Shown: positions 8,692 to 16,100 of the stretch, one piece after another
Position numbering within the stretch: the first letter of the stretch is position 1
How the letters are laid out: every line of letters begins with the position of its first letter
Source: Sideroxydans sp.
Lineage (GTDB): Bacteria; Pseudomonadota; Gammaproteobacteria; Burkholderiales; Gallionellaceae
Reading direction: 5' to 3'
Assembly: GCA_027310725.1 (NCBI GenBank)
Contig: DAIDAG010000057.1
Coordinates: forward strand, 49,966-113,965
DNA length: 64,000 bases
The notes under the pieces: model-generated
What the model saw: the letters and a program-made list of their open reading frames with translations, nothing else
The model's database searches: none
What the model was told of the DNA's origin: nothing
Made by a program: the position numbers and the translations under genes

Positions 8692-8973
8692 TCAGTTCAC
8701 GTCGACCCGCTCGCGTAATTCCTTACCGGCCCTAAAGTGCGGAACGTATTTGGCTGGAATCATGACGATCGCACCAGATTTTGGGTTACGACCTTTGCGT
8801 GGTGGATGGTGGTTCAGACTGAAACTGCCAAATCCGCGTATTTCTACCCTGCCGCCACTGACCAGTGCATGCGATATCCCGTCAACAATCGTGCTGACGG
8901 TTAGCTCGATGTCTTTGAGAGTGAGTTGGGGACGGCTTAAGGAAAGTTGTTCGATGAGTTCAGATCGTGTCAT
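8692..8973 (-). CDS. ihfB: integration host factor beta subunit-like protein
   Basis: The 93 residues follow the IHF-beta pattern closely: the opening [10 protein letters not shown], the [15 protein letters not shown] motif ([14 protein letters not shown]), [10 protein letters not shown] in the DNA-intercalating arm, and [16 protein letters not shown] at the end. IHF-beta pairs with IHF-alpha to bend DNA sharply and is used in recombination, transposition and sigma-54 promoters. In most relatives the main ihfB follows rpsA; here it is in an accessory region convergent to unknown genes, so it may be a second, element-borne copy. Confidence 0.92.
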   Translation of the reverse strand: MTRSELIEQLSLSRPQLTLKDIELTVSTIVDGISHALVSGGRVEIRGFGSFSLNHHPPRKGRNPKSGAIVMIPAKYVPHFRAGKELRERVDVN

Positions 8974-9055
8974 TTAGATCATGACTGCCAATCTATGGCA
9001 GCTAAGTTTATGGTTAAAGCAATGAAGGATATGACGATTATATAGGAGGTATCGA

Positions 9056-9211
9056 GTGAAAGTGTTATGGAAGAAAACCAAAACCTTCATTTATCTGGAT
9101 ATGATTTGGTACTTTTCTCCTTTTATTGCACTGGTCAGGATGATCAGGAAGCGAAGGTTGAACTTTATTCGTCAAATGCGGGTTTTGTCTCGGTATGTTT
9201 TTGGGAAGTAG
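9056..9211 (+). CDS. small hydrophobic/basic protein (51 residues)
   Basis: A GTG start at 9056 sits 5 bases after a near-perfect ribosome binding site (AGGAGGT, 9044-9050). The product MKVLWKKTKTFIYLDMIWYF... has a short hydrophobic segment (about residues 11-27) followed by a strongly basic tail (RMIRKRRLNFIRQMR). This looks like a single-pass small membrane protein. An overlapping frame from 9067 is weaker. A short hairpin (9281-9296) follows. Support is the Shine-Dalgarno sequence and composition only. Confidence 0.45.
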   Translation: MKVLWKKTKTFIYLDMIWYFSPFIALVRMIRKRRLNFIRQMRVLSRYVFGK

Positions 9212-10109
9212 GTACGCTGTTCCGACCAATAATATTGGTATTTCAATGATGCAACCAGACGCAATCTTTTGCTATTTAGACATCCGCTTGCGGATGTTGC
9301 CGAAGGTCATTCGGAATTGTCACTGGTGCACCAATTGTGTCGGAATGTGGGCACTAGATTATTAGTTCCCATTTTCAATTGGTGCATTGCATTGGCCAGC
9401 GCTGTGTAGCTCCCTGCACAAATTTAAAATCGGCTAATTGCCCAACAACCTATTGGACAATTGGTTAACAGACTCATTGACCCGACGTTGGTCATTATGA
9501 TGGGGCGCTTGAATATTTGTTGGCGGATTCCTCCCCAAGGCATTACTCGACTGGTAGGGTATCCAAGGTGTTATTGTAAAACATGAATTTTGGTGATGAT
9601 GTCGCTCGCAATGGAGCAGAGTTTTGTCATAAAAATTCACTATAACAACATTTAACTGCAATTTGCGCTTGTCGCTGTTGTGATTATAGGTAGGTTCAAT
9701 CTTTCAGTGGTCTTTCGCCGGATTGCCCAATCCGGCAACCAACACCGAAACATTAATGGGCTTATAAGCCGATAATCAATTTATCCTAATGATGCACTCC
9801 TCGATTTCTCGGAGCAGAAGGAATTCCACAGCCCCCACGCAGAGGAACTCATTGACTATTCGCCGCATATAAAACAAACGCGTAGCAACATCCCAAGTCA
9901 CAAAAAAAACGTTGTTAATCTATTTTGTCGCTTGCTGTTTTCAGGATAATTCTATGTCTTTTAGATATAGGGAATTTTATGAAGATCAAGCGCACGCTAC
10001 GTGGTCTAATGATCGATTCCTTTCTTGCCCTTCTCCGAACATCCAGAACAATCAAAGAAGCAGGTGGACGGCCAAAAATTTGGATATCCAGATTTCCTGG
10101 CGGGTGTGC
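9212..10109. other. 900-bp gene-free stretch with two hairpins
   Basis: No open frame here has a credible start and coding character. Two perfect inverted repeats are present: 9281-9296 (CATCCGC / GCGGATG, 2-base loop) and 9717-9736 (GCCGGATTG / CAATCCGGC, 2-base loop). The stretch is AT-rich relative to the core genes and probably a decayed part of the accessory region. Confidence 0.5.
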
Positions 10110-10142
10110 TACAATATGACCACTATATGTGACCAGAAGGAG
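10110..10142 (+). promoter_or_regulatory. promoter and candidate operator of the toxin-antitoxin operon
   Basis: A TACAAT hexamer (10110-10115) is followed by two direct TGACCA hexamers (10117-10122 and 10130-10135), then AAGGAG (10137-10142) before the antitoxin ATG. Phd/VapB antitoxins usually repress their own promoter, so the repeated hexamer is a reasonable operator. The -35 box is poor. Confidence 0.4.
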
Positions 10143-10149
10143 CGGCGCA

Positions 10150-10377
10150 ATGCAAACAGCCATTGGAGCGGGAGAATTTAAGGCAAAGTGTCTACAACTT
10201 CTCGACGACGTTGCCGAACAACGTGGAACTTTAGTCATCACCAAGCATGGCAAACCCGTCGCCAAACTTGTACCAGTAGAGCCAGAACAATGCATGTTCG
10301 GGGCGCTAAAGGGGAGTGTTGTTGAGGAACAGGACATCGTTTCACCTACCAATGCTGACTGGGAATCTGCTAAGTGA
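10150..10377 (+). CDS. antitoxin, Phd/YefM type
   Basis: The product has 75 residues with the usual Phd/YefM opening (AIGAGEFKAKCLQLLDDV) and the central VITKHGKPVAKLVPVEP strand-turn-strand that binds DNA. The acidic C-terminus should wrap the toxin. The ATG at 10150 was chosen over an upstream in-frame codon because AAGGAG sits 7 bases before it and the conserved domain begins there. The stop overlaps the toxin GTG start (GTGA), as is usual for these pairs. Confidence 0.88.
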   Translation: MQTAIGAGEFKAKCLQLLDDVAEQRGTLVITKHGKPVAKLVPVEPEQCMFGALKGSVVEEQDIVSPTNADWESAK

Positions 10378-10793
10378 GTTTGGTGTTACTGGATACTCAC
10401 GCTTGGGTATGGTTGTTAAACGGCGACCCCAAACTCAACCCAAAGGCCGTGAAAGCTATTGAACGCTCATTATCCGAAGAAGCGGTGTTGTTGTCGGCCA
10501 TTTCTCCTTGGGAGGTGGCCATGCTGGTCAGTAAAGGAAGACTCACATTGGACCGTGATGTTGGTGAATGGGTAGGCACGGCCGTATCTATTACGGGTAT
10601 CCGGCTCGAACCAATTTCACCGGAAATTGCAGTCGCCAGCACACGGCTTCCAGGGAATATTCATCCTGATCCGGCAGATCGTTTGATTGCCGCGACAGCT
10701 CGCCATCTTGGCGCGTTACTGATCACAGACGATCAATTATTGCTTGATTATGGTACAGCCGGGCACCTGAAAACCTTGAAGGCTGGGCGTTAA
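10374..10793 (+). CDS. vapC: PIN-domain toxin, VapC type
   Basis: The 139 residues carry a complete PIN-domain acidic set: D7 in LLDTHAWVW, E47 in SPWEVAML, D102 in DPADRLIAATA and D119/D120 in LLITDDQLL. PIN toxins are magnesium-dependent ribonucleases, most often cutting tRNA or rRNA. The pair with a Phd-type antitoxin is common. The GTG start overlaps the antitoxin stop by 4 bases, so synthesis is coupled and the antitoxin comes first. Confidence 0.9.
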   Translation: MSLVLLDTHAWVWLLNGDPKLNPKAVKAIERSLSEEAVLLSAISPWEVAMLVSKGRLTLDRDVGEWVGTAVSITGIRLEPISPEIAVASTRLPGNIHPDPADRLIAATARHLGALLITDDQLLLDYGTAGHLKTLKAGR

Positions 10794-11020
10794 GCATGCT
10801 CCACCAATCGGAAAATCCGGATACCAAAAAATGAGGGCGACCCTGTCGTTTGCCGGAACTTCGCGTGCCACCATAATTGGACCCCGCAAGAAGGACTGTA
10901 GGCGTCAACACCAAAGAACTATTTGAAGAATTCGTGAAACTGCTGATGTTCACTGTCCATACCAGATGGTGGCGGAATTCTAATTACCAATAAGGCGCCA
11001 ATACCAACAGTGAAGGTAGG

Positions 11021-11278
11021 TTATTTTGCCTGTTGCTTGCGTTGCTTTTCCGGCTCAGCAAGTAGCTCTGTCATATGTACGTTCAATGCGCATGCGATGC
11101 GCTCAATATTACTGATGGAAATATTCCGTTCACCTCTCTCAACAGAGCTGATGTAGTTCGGATGAAGCCCTGCCCCTTCAGCCACGTTCTCTTGCGTCAA
11201 CTTCCGATCTAAACGTAACCGCTTCATATTGCTGGCAAAAAGCAATTGAGCGCCACACTTTTGAGTTTGTTTTTCCAT
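11021..11278 (-). CDS. XRE-family helix-turn-helix regulator
   Basis: The product has 85 residues from ATG at 11278 (an in-frame GTG at 11314 would add 12). A Cro/CI-type helix-turn-helix covers most of it: MKRLRLDRKLTQENVAEGAG, then LHPNYISSVERGERNIS and IERIACALNV. This short type often controls restriction-modification, phage or mobile-element genes and binds its own promoter. Three copies of a shared box lie at and upstream of the start (11256-11369). No modification enzyme is nearby. Confidence 0.85.
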   Translation of the reverse strand: MEKQTQKCGAQLLFASNMKRLRLDRKLTQENVAEGAGLHPNYISSVERGERNISISNIERIACALNVHMTELLAEPEKQRKQQAK

Positions 11279-11369
11279 GTGTGCAGTCTTGACGACTGGC
11301 GCAATCCAATCCACACACTTTAAGTTTGGTTTTATGGCCGATTCAGGTAAAGTAACACTTTGGGTTTGG
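11256..11369. promoter_or_regulatory. three copies of an ACACTTT-NN-GTTTGG box
   Basis: Copies are at 11315-11329 (ACACTTTAAGTTTGG), 11355-11369 (ACACTTTGGGTTTGG) and a looser one at 11256-11270 (ACACTTTTGAGTTTG). The two best copies are exactly 40 bp apart, close to four helical turns. They flank the divergent starts of the XRE gene and the lipoprotein gene, so they are candidate operators for the XRE protein. Confidence 0.5.
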
Positions 11370-11450
11370 AGGATTGGCGAGTTGAATCCATCGCTATGAA
11401 TGGAAGAGGCTCAATTGATTGCACAGTAATTACCTTATATGGAGAAGAAG

Positions 11451-12881
11451 ATGTTTCAAAAAGAAGCGTTCAGAATCAAATTGAACAACATTCGAATCGC
11501 ATTGATACTGCTAACAATGGCTTGTTTGACGGCGTGCGGCGGTGGAAGTGGCAGCACAAATGGTTCGACTGCCGGAGGCGGCGCTAACTCTTATTCAGTT
11601 AGTGTCACGACCTCAGGGCTGACAGGGTCTGGCCTTGTTTTACAGAACAATGGTGGCGACAACCTCGCGGTTGCCACTAATGGACTATCGACATTCGGTA
11701 CAGCAATCCAGAGCGGGGCCGCATACTCAGTGACAGTTAAGACGCAACCGACTGCTCAGACCTGCAATGTAACGAATGGAAGCGGGACGATAGTTAATGC
11801 AAACATCGTCAACGTGGCGGTTGCGTGTAGCACCCCATCTCATTACGCGTATGTGGCAAATTCGGCGACGTGGGATATCTCGGGGTTTAACATTGATCCG
11901 ACTACAGGTGTTTTGTCTACAGTACCGGGGAGCACTTTCATCGCGCAAGGTGGTCCTGCGCAAATCATGTCGGTGGCTACTGATCCAGCGGGCAAATATG
12001 TTTTCGCAGCAAATGCTGCCTACAATACTGTTGGAGTCTACGCCATCAACGCAAGCAACGGATCACTGACAATAGTGCCTGGCAGTCCTTATGCAACGGG
12101 CAATCCAGCTAGTTTTGTTATCGTCGATCCAACTGGCAAGTTCGTCTATGTGACAAATAGAAACAATGGAACGATTTCCGCATTTACGCTTAATTCGGTG
12201 ACTGGAGCATTGACGCCAGTGGTTGGCAGTCCATTTAGTCATCCTTCTGCGGTAGGTTCGGCATCTAGTCCGGTTTCAATCATAATCGATCCTGCCGGGA
12301 AATTTGCATACTGGGTAGCGCAAACAGGAACGGCAACCAATGGCTTTCCAATAACAGGCGTAGTTGCATTTAGTATCAATGCAACTTCAGGCGCTCTAAC
12401 TCCCGTGGCTGGCGGCCCATCTGCTACTGGTGCAACCGCAATGGCAATTGATCCAGCGGGTACTTATGCCTATGTGGTGCAATCAACAGGGGTATCGGTT
12501 TATAGTATCGATGCAACAACGGGCGCATTGACTGCAGTGGCTAGCAGCCTGGTTGCTGCGGGAACTTTGCCAAATCACATCGCTATAGATCCTTTGGGTA
12601 AATATGCCTATGTGTCGAACAGTGGATCCAATAACTTTTCGGGATATAGCATAAACGCCACCACCGGCTTATTGACTCCTGTGCCAGGTAGTCCATTTAC
12701 AGTAAATACACCAACCGCCATTACAACTGACCGATCTGGCAAATTTGTTTACGTGACGAGCAATCTGGGAAATAGTGTATTGGCATTCACTATCAATTCC
12801 TCTACCGGCGCACTAACGACAGTAACAGGAAGCCCGTTTGTAACGGGAGGAACGACTCCAGTGTCTATTGTTACTCAATGA
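11451..12881 (+). CDS. YVTN-type beta-propeller lipoprotein
   Basis: A lipoprotein signal peptide ends at the lipobox LTAC with Cys29, followed by a Gly/Ser linker and a domain of about 100 residues. Then come seven repeats of a blade of about 45 residues, each with the pattern AYV-N ... AFSINATTGALTPVPGSPF, giving a seven-bladed propeller of the lactonase/YVTN kind. The ATG at 11451 was chosen over 11439 because GGAG lies 6 bases before it. Such proteins are usually surface-exposed; the ligand is unknown. It stands alone in the accessory region. Confidence 0.85.
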   Translation: MFQKEAFRIKLNNIRIALILLTMACLTACGGGSGSTNGSTAGGGANSYSVSVTTSGLTGSGLVLQNNGGDNLAVATNGLSTFGTAIQSGAAYSVTVKTQPTAQTCNVTNGSGTIVNANIVNVAVACSTPSHYAYVANSATWDISGFNIDPTTGVLSTVPGSTFIAQGGPAQIMSVATDPAGKYVFAANAAYNTVGVYAINASNGSLTIVPGSPYATGNPASFVIVDPTGKFVYVTNRNNGTISAFTLNSVTGALTPVVGSPFSHPSAVGSASSPVSIIIDPAGKFAYWVAQTGTATNGFPITGVVAFSINATSGALTPVAGGPSATGATAMAIDPAGTYAYVVQSTGVSVYSIDATTGALTAVASSLVAAGTLPNHIAIDPLGKYAYVSNSGSNNFSGYSINATTGLLTPVPGSPFTVNTPTAITTDRSGKFVYVTSNLGNSVLAFTINSSTGALTTVTGSPFVTGGTTPVSIVTQ

Positions 12882-12892
12882 GATTGAGCTTC

Positions 12893-12922
12893 GATGAGTC
12901 CATCCACAGTGGTGGGCTCATC
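12893..12922 (+). terminator. hairpin after the propeller lipoprotein
   Basis: GATGAG and CTCATC pair across an inner partly paired loop containing CCATCCAC / GTGGTGG, 11 bases after the stop. No T-run follows, so it may be a weak terminator. Confidence 0.45.
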
Positions 12923-13019
12923 ACAGGCCTGTCATTTACCCCGACTGACAATTCGGGTCGGTGATCGTGCAGTGAGGCTGGGTGAACTGGACTTTTGACT
13001 ATTTGGAGGTCGCTAAAAT

Positions 13020-13166
13020 GTGAAATACGAGAAAGAGAAGCTGATATTGGATGATGACGAGACCGAATTTCTGTCTATGGTTGCGATGAAAAAGGCTGAT
13101 CGTGAGTATCTGGCAACTGAATTCATTATTTCAAGACGTAAACTAGCTGGAATTGATTGCGTTTGA
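13020..13166 (+). CDS. small charged protein (48 residues), convergent to the giant recombinase
   Basis: A GTG start lies 9 bases after GGAGGT (13005-13010). The product MKYEKEKLILDDDETEFL... is highly charged and predicted helical, without membrane segments. Its last 24 bases overlap the 3' end of the recombinase gene on the other strand. Small charged partners often accompany mobile-element recombinases, but that role here is only a guess from position. Confidence 0.4.
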   Translation: MKYEKEKLILDDDETEFLSMVAMKKADREYLATEFIISRRKLAGIDCV

Positions 13167-16100
13167 ATTCAAAATTCGGCGATACAGCATTAATACGGCG
13201 CTCAAGAAGAATACATGATGCAACTTCTTCATTGATATCGAGGCGCCACCTTTAGATTGCCGTGCACTATCCCTTAATTTGGTCGATGTAAGTGATGTCA
13301 GTAGGGTCGGTGCGTGGGTCGTCCCAAGAGGTTCACGTTTCGTTGAGCGATAATTATCGGCGCGCTGTATAAAGTTGTCATCATGTATCTTAAGTTTTCC
13401 ATCCCTCGATATTTCAATAAGCCGTTCCAATGAATTACCCACAAGAATTAATTGGTTGTTCTCAAAGCCGAGAAATATAAGTAGGTTTTCTATGGTCTTT
13501 ATATCTTCTGGATAAGCAATGCGTAGTCCACTATGGTTGCGACTATAGTTTTGTATCCATACTCCAATGCCTTCATCAAGTATCTTTTCAGCTTTTGGGT
13601 TTTCGAGACCATCTCTAAATTTCGGTATTAAGACAGTGGCATGCCCCGTTATCAATTTACTCGCCCCATTATTTCGTCTATGGATCGATAGATTTGTTCT
13701 GGGAGATTCATTTTTGCTGCCGATAGGGCGATAAACGCAATATCCGGTTTTACGCTCGATATTTCTAGCAGATTCACTTAAAGCTCGTATTTCAATTTCC
13801 TCTCTGGCGTAGCGATTAGCGATTTGTGCGATCGGAAATCCATTTGCAATATCAGTAAGAATGATATGAGTAAGTTTGGGTGAACAAAGATATTTAATCG
13901 GTGGCGAGGGTGGATGGTTACTCGCTGAAAATGGCTGGTCAGCGAGGCGCGTGTGAGGATCGAGACCAACTGAATTCTTGAGCAGCCAATTTAACGCAAG
14001 GGTTGCAGGCGATGTTCCCGGATTCTGGTGAGAGGTCACATTAAGTTGGTTTTGGCTCATGCTGGAGAGATGGGAAACATCCACGTTACGCAGTGAAATA
14101 AGCTGGCTGACATGATCGTGAAGTGCCAAGTCTAATGAGTGTCCGTAATGCCATATTGTCGTCCTAGGGGAGGAATGGCCAAGGGCTTGAGAGATTGCCC
14201 ACACGATTCTCCTGGTTGGTGTAGGTTGCCCAAGATGGAACATGCGGAACTCCGCAGAAATCTCACTTGATACAGTGTTGAACCACCGAGCGCCGTTTTT
14301 CGCAGTTACACTGGGCTGCCCTTCACTTAGGGCGACGGAAATTGCGCTAGTGCCAGCCCCATGTCGTAGGTGGTGAATCTTTACAGACACATCGCCAGTG
14401 ACTGCGCGTAGCGCACTAGTGAGCGCGCGCGAAAGTCGAACGCGAACTTCCAGCGTGCGAGCTTCTACTGCTTCACCAAAAAGAGCGCCCCATGGATCAA
14501 GCTTGGTAATTGTTTTGCGGTGTTCAATCCAATTGTTTAGTCGCGTCAATTCGTCGTTGTCCAAGCGATCAAGCCATGGAATTTGGCGAATACCCGCACG
14601 ACTTTTTGTCTTGCCATAGATTCCGTTGCGAACCAACAAAATGTTCCTCACATTCAGAATCAGATCGCTCACCGTAAGCCTAAGTAATTCTCCTAATCGC
14701 AGGCCACACCGATAAACAAGGATAAGCGCGATGACATACATTTGCCGCTCGCGGACGCCAAGCAAGGGGTGATCGCTGAGTACCTGTATGGCATGTTGAT
14801 ATTCCTCAAAAGTAACAAGATTAGCAGACACATTGGATTTGAAGTTGGTCAGCCCGGGTGCAATTTCATCCCAGTCAATTTCAGGCAAATCAAACTCATC
14901 TTCGCAGAATTCATGAAACCAGCGAAGTGATCTTGCACGGGAGGGACGGGTATTCGCTTTGCCAAAATCAATCGCACGTTGATAGATATCGATTAACTCA
15001 GCATCGCTCAACTCGAGAAAATCGACTTCGCTTCCGAATTCAATGAGCGCGCTGGAGATATCCGTAATGTAATCGTATACGGTGCCGGTTGCTGGCACGC
15101 TAACAACTACACTGCCTACATTAGCGAGATGATCAGCCCACGAAAGAATGGCAAATGCAACGGAAGGCATTTGCTCGTTACTAGCGGCGATCTTAAGCAG
15201 ACTTCGCGAAAGTGAAGCCAAACGGTTTTTGCGTTCGCCTTTCCGGTTGGTAGCCCCTGAATTGGATGGTGGAAATTCGTCCCGGATAGATTGAAGAATA
15301 TCCTTATATATTTTGCGCGAAAACTCTTCACCCTCCCCGCGGGGATGAGGGCAGATACCATTGCGGTCAGGGGGCATTTCAGGAGTCAATTCCCCACAGA
15401 GTGGGTAGCCTGAGACCAATCTCAACCATGCGCCTTCAGCTAGTGAGACCGACCTGACCTCGCCGCACGCATAAGCTCGGAGCAATCCAGGAATACGCAG
15501 CGTGAAGTAAGCCCTCGATGCCCGAATTAGCTGCGCAAGTGACCCGACACACTCAACGGGAAATTGAGTGGGCATTATTTTGATGAGTAGATTGCCAATG
15601 GCGGTACGTAGGTGCCCTGAGTGAACGGGCAGCCTGGCTTCCTTTAGGTTTACAAACCGAATAATCAGCAGCGCGGTCACTGGGTCAGGAAACCAACGCT
15701 GACAACCGCCAGACGACGAATCTTCAAGATCAATCCACAAATATTCGTCGAAATGTCGTAACGAGGTTGCCAGTCGTTCCGGAATCAGTTTTACTAACGA
15801 TTCACGTAAGAGTCCTCCAAACAATATTGATGAAATCATGATAAGCGCGAGGCGCTCATGGTGGTTTAACTCATCAAAGGAACGAGATACATCAGGAATC
15901 AGCTCCCGATATTGGTTTGCGATTGAAGCTAATAATAAGGTATCGGGCTCAACTGCGGCGTCTTCAACTTGCATATCTGCAGCCCAACCCGGAATAGATG
16001 ACGGGTTGAGAGCATGACGGTGCAATCTCACAAATCTCACATGGAAATTAAGCCGCCTCGCCAGTCGGTCGGGAGCGTCGATACTTTGATTGATGATTTC

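Noticed and set aside
10850..11010. Possible transposase fragment downstream of vapC (NTKELFEEFVKLL)
   Set aside because: Only about 30 residues are open and nothing ties them to a known transposase.
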